In this document: positions 1-7,028 of the stretch, piece after piece | Numbering within the stretch: the stretch's first letter is position 1 | Layout: each line of letters opens with the position of its first letter | Origin: Bdellovibrionales bacterium | Lineage (GTDB): Bacteria; Bdellovibrionota; UBA1018 | Length of the DNA: 38,640 bases | Assembly (NCBI GenBank): GCA_016786465.1 | Contig: JAEUWC010000021.1 | Span: forward strand, 77,786-116,425 | Direction: 5' to 3' | Notes under the pieces: generated by a model | Told to the model about the DNA's origin: nothing | Databases searched by the model: none | What the model saw: the letters and a program-made list of their open reading frames with translations, nothing else | Made by a program: the position numbers and the translations under genes

Positions 1-2
1 CC

Positions 3-1562
3 GAAGATGCCTTCCTTCAAACCCTGTTTCAAACTGACGAAGACCGATTTTTGACGGTAAACGGCGCACCGACTTTCGCCGAAGCCAAAGAATCCGCGTA
101 TTCCAAGATGGGATTTAACCAGTCCAAGAATTCCTATTCCTTACCTTTTGACAACGTCAGGGGATGGGGATCGCTGATTCACCCGCCGATCTTCAGCCTG
201 TCCAAGTCCTTGGGTTACTATATGCCGGGCTTGGATCCGATCGACCCAACCCAAGTTCAACATCCTTATTACACCGAAGACTTTCAACGAAAAGTCGACC
301 AGGTTTCTCAAACCGAACTGACCGCGGGAAATCGGGTTTCCTATCTGGGCGGTGGGCCGATTTCGTTTAACGCCAAGCTGTCCTTGATCAAGAACGCCAA
401 GCGAAGCCTTTGGGTCCAGGTCATGGTTTTCAACTGTGATGCTTATTCCAGCCAGTTGATGGAAGCGATGGCTGAAAGACGTCGCGCCGGAGTCGATGTG
501 CGGCTGATGATCGAAGGTCTTTACGCCCGCGTGGTTTTTCGAGGCTGCGTACAGAAGTTTCGCGATCGCGACATTGATGTCGTCTTAGTCGACGATTCCA
601 CCCGCCTAAAGACCATTGCCCGCGTTGCCCATCCGAAGATTTGGATCCGTGACGGCGAAGAAGCCATCATGGGCGGGGTCAACATCATGGAAAGCGAACA
701 CATCGGCGATGGGTTTGTCGAAGGATACCGGGATTCCGATCTTCGCGTTGAAAGCGGACCGATCGTTACTGACTTGATGAAGCAGTACGTGGAAATCTGG
801 AAAAAAGATGAAACCAAAAAGAATCGCAGCATCCAGCCTTACGTGGCTGAAATTGAAGCACGATTGCTTTCGGAACGCGCGGCAGGTGTCCGTGGCGAAG
901 GCGTGTACGCCAACATTTTGCCCGATCCCGTACGCAGAAATCAGGGCGTGTGCCGAGTCGCCGTTCAACGGGACGCAAACCGTGTAGAACCGATCGGGCC
1001 TACATTGGCGCTTTATGCGTCCCAAGTTTCGAGTCGATTCTTGGCAACTACCCCAAAGTTGAAGATGCGAAAAAAGTTCAAGATGAAGCCCAATTCGTTG
1101 GACGCATTCTGGGTTGAATTGCAAAAGGCATCCAACCAGCGCAACGTTCGAATCGATCTGATCACTAACGGCATCGATGGAATGGCAGGGGACCTGACCA
1201 AGTTCGCAAGAAACTGGGCCAATAACGCTCGCGAAGAAGGTCAGGATTTCTTCGAACGCGCTTCCCGTGCATTGGCGAATGCATTGGCCATCATGGATTC
1301 CAAAGGAAACCAGAAGGCTGCACAAAGAATGTATGGTCTGGGCAAAGGGTTTCACGGTTGGAATTACCTGCGCTACGGTCACCAAAAGATTCAGATCTAT
1401 GATCGAATCCTGACTAGCCTTGGAAGCTTCAACCTGGATGGCCAATCGGCATTTGGTAACCAGGAAGCTCAGATGTTCTGTCTGGATTCCCAGCTGACCG
1501 CCCAAACGGAAGCGGCCCTGACTCGGGACTTCACCAACGGGACTCCGATCCATAAGGACTAA
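3..1562 (+). CDS. phospholipase D-like protein, 5' end missing
   Basis: The reading frame is open back to the first bases of the window, so the true start lies upstream; TTG at 51 is only the first possible start inside it. Two HxKxxxxD (HKD) motifs are visible, HPKIWIRD (from base 630) and HQKIQIYD (from base 1380), each followed by the expected glycine/asparagine segment (GGVN, GSFN). This is the bilobed active site of the phospholipase D/cardiolipin synthase superfamily, which transfers or hydrolyses phosphodiesters through a phospho-histidine. Four cysteines (in FNCD, RGC, VCRV, MFC) are shared with the downstream paralogue, which suggests disulfides and an extracytoplasmic location. The substrate cannot be told from sequence. 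It is followed 92 bp later by the paralogue on the same strand. Family is secure, substrate unknown. Confidence 0.85.
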   Translation, partial: EDAFLQTLFQTDEDRFLTVNGAPTFAEAKESAYSKMGFNQSKNSYSLPFDNVRGWGSLIHPPIFSLSKSLGYYMPGLDPIDPTQVQHPYYTEDFQRKVDQVSQTELTAGNRVSYLGGGPISFNAKLSLIKNAKRSLWVQVMVFNCDAYSSQLMEAMAERRRAGVDVRLMIEGLYARVVFRGCVQKFRDRDIDVVLVDDSTRLKTIARVAHPKIWIRDGEEAIMGGVNIMESEHIGDGFVEGYRDSDLRVESGPIVTDLMKQYVEIWKKDETKKNRSIQPYVAEIEARLLSERAAGVRGEGVYANILPDPVRRNQGVCRVAVQRDANRVEPIGPTLALYASQVSSRFLATTPKLKMRKKFKMKPNSLDAFWVELQKASNQRNVRIDLITNGIDGMAGDLTKFARNWANNAREEGQDFFERASRALANALAIMDSKGNQKAAQRMYGLGKGFHGWNYLRYGHQKIQIYDRILTSLGSFNLDGQSAFGNQEAQMFCLDSQLTAQTEAALTRDFTNGTPIHKD

Positions 1563-1618
1563 GTCAGTAAGACTTAAGTTGTTGTAATTATTCAAGTATT
1601 TACAGATACCCTGAATAG

Positions 1619-1646
1619 TTGACAGTTTAGATCAAGAAATGATAAC
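1619..1646 (+). promoter_or_regulatory. possible sigma-70 promoter before second PLD gene
   Basis: A perfect -35 hexamer TTGACA (1619-1624) is followed after 16 bases by GATAAC (1641-1646), a 4/6 match to the -10 consensus. Transcription would begin within a few bases of the ATG at 1655 and give an almost leaderless message. The surrounding 90 bp gap is AT-rich. Sequence match only; weak -10. Confidence 0.25.
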
Positions 1647-1654
1647 CAAGGCGC

Positions 1655-3490
1655 ATGATTTGCGCGAAAAATCTTGGTTTGGCCATTGGATTGTTGTCAG
1701 CCCTTTCGTCAGCCCCTGCCCTGGCGAAAAAGCCGAATTACCCTATCCTGAATCTGAAGGAAGTCACGAATCAAGTGACGTCCAACAGCTTGGCGCCGAT
1801 TCAGGCTTCAAGTCAGATTCCAAATCCGATCTTGGATTACTTCCACAAAGATCAAGGAATCACACCCGACACGCTTCGATTCGTTCACAACCTAACTCGA
1901 AACCGACTGGAACCCACGCCACGGATTCGCCCGGAAGATGCTCAAGACCTTTTCACCATGGACATCGCCCAGTACGTGCAACAGGTGGGCGCGAAAGATT
2001 TCCAAGAAGCCAAGGTTCGTTATTACGGAAACTTGAACTTCGACATGAAGTCACTTTTTCATGAACGCCCGTTTCCTTATCTGAGCGACTGGGGTTCACT
2101 TTTTTTCCCTCCCGAAAAAAAGCTAGTTCACCCTGCTGAAGTCTATTCAAAAGACTTCGCTGCCGTGGATTACCAAAAAGTGAGCAGCACTTACTTTGAC
2201 GTTTCGTTTCAAGATTACCTAGACAGCTGGACCCAATCGGGAATGACCACCGGTAACAAATTAAAAGTTTTGGCCAACGGAGATTCCTTCAAAGAAAAAC
2301 TTCGCCTAATTCAGGACGCTAAGAAGTTTTTCATTGGGTCGGTGATGGTCTTTGGATGCGACGAATCTTCGCAGAAAATGATCGAAGCTTTGGCCGAAAA
2401 GAAAAAGCAAGGTGTCGACGTGCGCTTGATTTTGGAAGGCGCGCACATGGGAATCGCTTTTCGTAAATGCCTAAAGATGCTGGATCGGGCGGGCGTGGAT
2501 GTGGCGCTTTCGTCAGAAACCTTTAAGTTTATCGGCTTGGATTCGACCATGCACGCGAAGTACTGGATCCGCGACGCGGAAGAAGCCGTCATTGGTGGAC
2601 AAAACATCATTGACGCTCAAAACAGTTCTAGCGGTTTCAATCACCTAAACCGCGACACTGAACTTTTGGTTCATGGCCCTGCCGTTACCGACCTTTTGGG
2701 CGAATGGGTAAAGACTTGGGAACGCCAGCATGGCCGCAAGAATCAGTCCGTCGATCCTTACCTGATCCTTCATCGCAAGATGGTTTATGACGAACTTCAC
2801 GCTGGACTTCGCGGATCTGAAAACTACACCAAGTGGCTCAACGATCCTGCCCTTCGAATGAACGGAAACTGCCGCGTCCTAGTACAAGGCAAGCAGACGG
2901 AACGTTATCGCCTTTCGCGAATGATGATCGCCCTTTTATTGGCTTCAAAAAGCCATGTCATCATGAGCAGTCCAACCATTCAGTTTGATCTGGCTCGCGA
3001 TCCGAGCGAACAGAACTGGATCGACTTCTTTTGGAAGACCGCGATCCAACGTTCAAACGACGGCGTCAACGTTCAACTTCTGACCAACGGCATTGACGGC
3101 GGATATGGCGAAGCGACCATGATGATCCGCCGAAAAGTGGTGGCTGCGGAAGCTAAGAAGAAGAAATTGACCACGAATATGTGGAAAAAAATCGGACTTT
3201 GGATTGACCGTGGCGCTGCTCGCACGAACCGCGAAATGATCCAAGATCTTAGCCGACGCGCCCCGAAGATGGGCATTTGGAATCCGTTCCAATACATTCA
3301 CGCCAAGCAGCTTTATTTCGATCGCATCATGGTTGGCGTTTCCAGCTACAACTTGGATAAGAATTCTTCGGAAACGAACCAAGAATCTGGAATCTATTGC
3401 ATGGACGAAAACCTAAGCCATCAATTCGATGCGCTCTTGCTTCGTGACATGGTCAACTCGATTCCGGCGATCTCGAAGAACGGCCTGTAA
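1655..3490 (+). CDS. secreted phospholipase D-like protein (paralogue)
   Basis: This 611-residue protein begins with a clear signal peptide (LGLAIGLLSALSSAPALA, cleavage near residue 24). Two HKD motifs are present, HAKYWIRD (from base 2552) and HAKQLYFD (from base 3299), with the flanking GGQN and SSYNLD segments of the PLD superfamily. The C-terminal two thirds align along their length with the upstream gene, including four shared cysteines (FGCD, RKC, NCRV, IYC), so the pair arose by tandem duplication. Being exported, it probably acts on phospholipid or another phosphodiester in the periplasm or outside the cell. In a predatory bacterium prey lipids would be an attractive target, but that is inference. 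Start chosen because it gives an intact signal peptide. Confidence 0.87.
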   Translation: MICAKNLGLAIGLLSALSSAPALAKKPNYPILNLKEVTNQVTSNSLAPIQASSQIPNPILDYFHKDQGITPDTLRFVHNLTRNRLEPTPRIRPEDAQDLFTMDIAQYVQQVGAKDFQEAKVRYYGNLNFDMKSLFHERPFPYLSDWGSLFFPPEKKLVHPAEVYSKDFAAVDYQKVSSTYFDVSFQDYLDSWTQSGMTTGNKLKVLANGDSFKEKLRLIQDAKKFFIGSVMVFGCDESSQKMIEALAEKKKQGVDVRLILEGAHMGIAFRKCLKMLDRAGVDVALSSETFKFIGLDSTMHAKYWIRDAEEAVIGGQNIIDAQNSSSGFNHLNRDTELLVHGPAVTDLLGEWVKTWERQHGRKNQSVDPYLILHRKMVYDELHAGLRGSENYTKWLNDPALRMNGNCRVLVQGKQTERYRLSRMMIALLLASKSHVIMSSPTIQFDLARDPSEQNWIDFFWKTAIQRSNDGVNVQLLTNGIDGGYGEATMMIRRKVVAAEAKKKKLTTNMWKKIGLWIDRGAARTNREMIQDLSRRAPKMGIWNPFQYIHAKQLYFDRIMVGVSSYNLDKNSSETNQESGIYCMDENLSHQFDALLLRDMVNSIPAISKNGL

Positions 3491-3523
3491 GACCGAAGAT
3501 CTTGCCGACCCGCAGGTCTAAAA

Positions 3524-3960
3524 AGTCGCAGGACTGTAAGCCGGGTTCTGTCTTCGTTCGCTTACGCGATCGGAGGCGATCATTCCTCTAGAGGCGCGGT
3601 TACTCGCGCCTTCAAGCGGTCTTACCCGAGAACTCTTGAGCCCGAAGACTCTGCAAACCAGAGCTGGTTTGGGCGTCTTGCGACGCCAGGTTCCCCTATT
3701 TGACCTTGCTCCGGATAGGGTTTGCCGTGCCCCGACCATCGCTGGCCGGGCGGTGGGCTCTTACCCCACCGTTTCGCCCTTACCTGTCCGCTTGCGCCGA
3801 CAGGCGGTTTATTTTCTGTTGCACTTTCCGTCACGGGGTCCTCGCGAACCCAGTGCCTGGCCGTTAGCCAGTATCCTGCTTTATGGAGCCCGGACTTTCC
3901 TCTCGTTCGGGGCAGATCCGAAGATCTGACCCAAAACCAGCGATCGCCCGTCCTGCGTGA
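3524..3960 (-). ncRNA. rnpB: RNase P RNA (bacterial type A)
   Basis: Read on the minus strand, the segment shows the hallmarks of the catalytic RNA of ribonuclease P, which trims the 5' ends of tRNA precursors. The 5' conserved block GAGGAAAGTCCGGGCTCC lies near 3902-3885, the P15 loop block GGTGGGGTAAGAGCCCACC near 3750-3775, and the 3' block CAGAACCCGGCTTA near 3537-3550. The ends pair as helix P1: CGCAGGAC (3957-3950) with GTCCTGCG (3534-3527), eight base pairs. P3 is a strong hairpin closed by a TTCG tetraloop (about 3909-3933). No U-run terminator of normal strength follows; TTTTT at 3520-3524 is the only candidate. Its promoter must overlap the 3' end of mepA, which ends 31 bp upstream. 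Confidence 0.95.
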
Positions 3961-3990
3961 ATCTAGGTCTAGGATTTTTAATGCATTTAG

Positions 3991-4707
3991 TCAAGGACCT
4001 GGACAGCCATCCCCTGGATCGACTTCTTCTTGGGGAACGCAGGTTAGGCTCGCTGCGGGACAAACCACACGAACATGCATGTGATCGTCGTGAGCCGGCC
4101 AGGGGCGAAGGGATCGAAGGATTTCAGTGACTTGCGGGCGAATGCCCAGGGCTGTCGCGTGGGCGCAAAAAGCTTCCTTGATCGCCGCATCGACGAAAAT
4201 TCTTTGTACCCGACCCGACGAATGAAGGATACGGACTAAAGCCCAATTCGCTTCTAGGTCAAAGTTAGCGGTCAAGCTTCCTTGGGCGGTGACAAATTGT
4301 TCATCAAACCAAGTCGCTTTTTTGGGATCCAATTCGCGGCGATCTTTTCGCAAATAAATCAGATCTACATCTAAACCATTTTGATGACTTCCGTGACCGC
4401 TGATTTTTCCACCCGTTGACTGCGATAGATCGCCCACCTGAAGGCGCTCAGCTGTCGGGACTTCTTTCCGCAGGGCGACAGCAGTGTTCTCAATCAAAGT
4501 CACCAGATCCAGGGTTCCGTAGCCGCGGTCTTGCCCTTGAAATACCCGAACAAAGTCCGTCGATTCATTCTTCAACTGATCGGGCTGTAGAAGAGTCCCT
4601 TTTGTATAGCCACCCAGTGCCTGCGAAAAATCGCGCGTACTTGTTTGGACCTGAGCGATCGCGCCGGTAGCGACGACAGCAGTCCATAGGATCAGGGTCG
4701 AGACCAT
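3991..4707 (-). CDS. mepA: penicillin-insensitive murein endopeptidase
   Basis: A 238-residue protein of the MepA/peptidase M74 family (LAS metallopeptidases), which cleave the D-Ala-meso-DAP cross-links of peptidoglycan in the periplasm. The zinc-binding signature is visible as HGSHQNGLDVDL (His and Asp ligands, about residues 108-119) and DDHMHVR (about residues 206-212). C-terminal cysteines (CAH, VVCPA, LTC, DGC) match the family's disulfide pattern and the tail PGDGC is typical. An N-terminal hydrophobic stretch (LILWTAVVATGAIA) acts as signal peptide. It lies 23 bp downstream of a small gene on the same strand, probably in one transcript, and rnpB follows. Length is slightly below the E. 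coli enzyme (274 residues). Confidence 0.9.
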   Translation of the reverse strand: MVSTLILWTAVVATGAIAQVQTSTRDFSQALGGYTKGTLLQPDQLKNESTDFVRVFQGQDRGYGTLDLVTLIENTAVALRKEVPTAERLQVGDLSQSTGGKISGHGSHQNGLDVDLIYLRKDRRELDPKKATWFDEQFVTAQGSLTANFDLEANWALVRILHSSGRVQRIFVDAAIKEAFCAHATALGIRPQVTEILRSLRPWPAHDDHMHVRVVCPAASLTCVPQEEVDPGDGCPGP

Positions 4708-4730
4708 GTTTTTGGGCTACACGGAAAATT

Positions 4731-4958
4731 CTATTCTTGGAAGACCTTAAATCCCTTCACGGTCATTCCGTTGCTGAGCGTTACGTAGAATTGGGAAATG
4801 ACTTTTTCTTTCAGGGCCGCATCGATCACGTCTTTTGAAAAACCGGCCTGGTCCAGATCTTTCAGAACAGGAAGCTCGCCGGATTTGCGGCGAAAGTCTT
4901 CGATGAAACGGATGATTCGGGCGCGGGTGAAGGCGTCCAGGCGGATTGATTTTCCCAT
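4731..4958 (-). CDS. small conserved-looking protein, function unknown
   Basis: A 75-residue basic protein starting MGKSIRLDAFTRAR. It has no signal peptide or membrane segment. The helical central part (TRARIIRFIEDFRRKSG) and the following DLDQAGFSKDVIDAALKEKVI resemble a small helical DNA- or RNA-binding module, but no family is recognised. The frame extends upstream to 5033, but that would run into the divergent Nif3-type gene; the ATG at 4958 leaves a 26 bp divergent gap and is preferred. It precedes mepA by 23 bp on the same strand, so the two are likely co-transcribed. Confidence 0.6.
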   Translation of the reverse strand: MGKSIRLDAFTRARIIRFIEDFRRKSGELPVLKDLDQAGFSKDVIDAALKEKVISQFYVTLSNGMTVKGFKVFQE

Positions 4959-4984
4959 CGTCTTTGTGATCACATACAGGAATC

Positions 4985-6127
4985 GTGAAAATTTCTGAAG
5001 TCGTGAAAAAACTGGAAGAATGGGCGCCCTCATCCGCGGCCGAACGCTGGGATAATGTCGGGCTTTTGGTGGGTGATGCTTCAGCCGAAACCAAGGCCGC
5101 AGTGGTCAGCGTGGACCTGAACGAAGAAGCACTGGCTGCGGCGCGGGCACGCGGCGCAAGACTGATTGTGAATCACCACCCCTGTATTTTTCCGCGCGAC
5201 CACGGTTTGTCGCGGCTGACAGCGGGTGATCGAAAAAGCGGGCTGGTTTTTCGTGCGATCCAAGAAGGGATCGCCGTCTACGCGTCCCACACGAACTTTG
5301 ATCGCTGTGCGATGGAAGTTGTCGAACAGATTGCTGCGGCGATGGGCGCGCGGCCCGTCGGCAGGCTGCACGATCGCGGTGCGGGATCTTGCGTGAAGCT
5401 GGTGACTTTTGTTCCTTTGGCGAATTTAGAAGCGGTTCGCGCCGCGATCTGTGCGGCAGGCGCCGGGCAGATCGGAGACTACGATTTCTGTACCTTCACG
5501 GCTTCAGGCGAAGGAACTTTCCGCGGCCTTTCAGGGACGAACCCGGCGGTGGGCCAAGCCGGCAAGTTGGAACGCGTTGCCGAAGTGCGACTGGAAACCC
5601 TGGTTCCACGCGGGCTTGAAGGCGCAGTCTTGGCTGCTTTGCGGGGGGCGCACCCTTACGAAGAAGTCGCTTTTGATTGGGTGCCCGTGGAACAGCCGCC
5701 TGCATCGAAAGGCGTCGTGCGCGGGCTGGGTTATGGATTTTACGGTGATTTTGATCAGCCGATTTCTTTTTCCGAATTTTCTTCGCGGGTGGCACGCGCA
5801 TTCGAAACCAAAGGGATGATCGTGACGCCGGCTGGGCTTGGCGGCGCGGATTCGTCTTCGAAGATGTTGAAGCGGATGGCTTGGTCGCCCGGCAAGGGTT
5901 CGTCCTTCGTTTCGGCCGCGCGGGCTGCCGGGTGTGATGTCTACGTCATGGGTGAAGTCGGTTACCATTCGGCGCTTGAAGGCGCGGCCGCTGGAATGGG
6001 GGTGCTCGAAATCGGCCACCGTGAAAGTGAACGCTTTTACCTGAAAGTGATGACCGAAAAGCTGAAGTCCCTGGGTCTGGATGCTCAGGAACTAAACACG
6101 CCGACGCAAAGGTGCCTGCTCCTTTAG
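4985..6127 (+). CDS. Nif3-like dinuclear metal-centre protein
   Basis: A 380-residue member of the Nif3/YbgI/YqfO family (DUF34), often annotated as GTP cyclohydrolase 1 type 2-like, whose physiological role is still unsettled. Metal-ligand motifs are present: WDNVGLLVGD near the N-terminus, NHHP (about residues 60-63), SHTNFD (about 101-106) and, at the C-terminus, GEVGYHSALE and GHRESE. The length and the middle region (about residues 130-250, with a PYEEVAFD segment) show the PII-like insert domain of the long YqfO type. The start is GTG. The final codons QRCLLL and the TAG stop lie inside one arm of an inverted repeat, so the native C-terminus may have been altered by insertion of that repeat. 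Divergent from the 75-residue gene. Confidence 0.88.
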   Translation: MKISEVVKKLEEWAPSSAAERWDNVGLLVGDASAETKAAVVSVDLNEEALAAARARGARLIVNHHPCIFPRDHGLSRLTAGDRKSGLVFRAIQEGIAVYASHTNFDRCAMEVVEQIAAAMGARPVGRLHDRGAGSCVKLVTFVPLANLEAVRAAICAAGAGQIGDYDFCTFTASGEGTFRGLSGTNPAVGQAGKLERVAEVRLETLVPRGLEGAVLAALRGAHPYEEVAFDWVPVEQPPASKGVVRGLGYGFYGDFDQPISFSEFSSRVARAFETKGMIVTPAGLGGADSSSKMLKRMAWSPGKGSSFVSAARAAGCDVYVMGEVGYHSALEGAAAGMGVLEIGHRESERFYLKVMTEKLKSLGLDAQELNTPTQRCLLL

Positions 6128-6159
6128 ACGCGCCTGCGCCTAAAGGAGCAGGCACCTTT
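6108..6159. repeat. GGTGCC repeat as a 20-bp perfect inverted repeat / bidirectional terminator
   Basis: Arms 6108-6127 and 6140-6159 are perfectly complementary over 20 bp. After one mismatch the stem continues for CGC/GCG around a GCCT loop. The arms carry the core GGTGCCTGCTCCTTT, related to copies at 11147, 16035, 28290 and 35525. It sits between converging genes and contains the stop codon of both (TAG at 6125-6127 on plus; TAA at 6158-6160 on minus). The hairpin is long enough to stop transcription from both sides, although the T-runs after it are short (TTT), so terminator function is likely but unproven. Confidence 0.8.
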
Positions 6160-7027
6160 ACAGCGCCCGAACGATCGCGGCGTCACCGCCGCGGCCGTCA
6201 CGGATCACTCCGACCACAACCACGCCTCGACCCGCGGGCGCGGACGTCGGTGGTGTCCATTCGTTCGTCGTCAACGTCGAAGTGGTTCGAAACCGTTCGT
6301 ATTCTCCGTCAGAAAAAAACCAGGTGATCGTCGCTTCTTCGGTCAAGGTGGTTGACGATCCGTCATTTCGAAGTGCCGGATAAGATCCCTGCATCCCTGA
6401 AAACGAAGCGCTGAGCGAAGTCTTGGCCGTCGGAAGCGCCGCCAAGGTCGCACCATCAGCCAAGATGTCGGTGAATGTCGGATTCGTGTTCACGTCGCCC
6501 GCAGTCCGAGTCGTCAGAACAATCCGCTTAAACGCCGTCACAGAATCACCGTTGGTAGCCGTGATCCTAAAGACCACAATATAGGCCACACCATTAAACT
6601 GATTCACGGTGGGCAAAAGGGAAAACGCCGTCGCGAATGCAACCGGCACATTCACCGTGATCGCTGGAAGCGTGGCCGTCCACGCATTGGCCGACGCGCC
6701 CACGACGGCTGAACCCGCGCCGGCCCCACCCACAATCACGCGATCCAGTGCCGATTCGCAAGACGGCGTCGCTCCGACCGATACGCCGGGGTCCATGCAA
6801 GCTTCCGTGGTCCAAGCCAGCGTGCGACCTGCGCCATCCACATCGCTAATCAACGGCGTCAGGGTGACCGCACCTGCTGCGGTGACTTCGGGGGTGTTGG
6901 CCGTCAGCGCCAAGACCCGAAGTGGCCCAAGTTTTGGGTATTCGGGAAGCGTGCTATCGCTGCAAGCGCTTAAAAACAAACCGACCCCAGAAAACGCCGA
7001 CAGAATTTTTCTTCGAATGGATTTCAT
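6158..7027 (-). CDS. lipoprotein, last gene of the TonB operon
   Basis: A 289-residue protein with a lipoprotein signal peptide; the lipobox is LFLSAC, with the lipidated cysteine at residue 22. The rest is rich in Ser, Thr, Ala and Val and looks like beta-sandwich (Ig-like) secreted sequence; no named family is recognised. A GGAG ribosome-binding site lies inside the end of the receptor gene and the two genes are one base apart (TAA A ATG), so translation is coupled. By position it is probably a surface or periplasmic partner of the TonB-dependent receptor, for instance in ligand capture. This is inference. Its stop codon is formed by the inverted repeat. Confidence 0.75.
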   Translation of the reverse strand: MKSIRRKILSAFSGVGLFLSACSDSTLPEYPKLGPLRVLALTANTPEVTAAGAVTLTPLISDVDGAGRTLAWTTEACMDPGVSVGATPSCESALDRVIVGGAGAGSAVVGASANAWTATLPAITVNVPVAFATAFSLLPTVNQFNGVAYIVVFRITATNGDSVTAFKRIVLTTRTAGDVNTNPTFTDILADGATLAALPTAKTSLSASFSGMQGSYPALRNDGSSTTLTEEATITWFFSDGEYERFRTTSTLTTNEWTPPTSAPAGRGVVVVGVIRDGRGGDAAIVRAL

Positions 7028-7028
7028 T

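Noticed and set aside
606-1595. 329-codon open frame on minus, antisense to the first PLD gene
   Set aside because: The plus strand carries both HKD motifs in frame; the antisense frame shows no family features.
3491-3524. Terminator after rnpB
   Set aside because: The region contains only short imperfect dyads (for example GACC-TGCG-GGTC) and the TTTTT precedes rather than follows them.
3518-3960. Several open frames across the RNase P RNA
   Set aside because: The conserved RNA blocks and the P1 pairing explain the sequence; the frames have no protein-like features.
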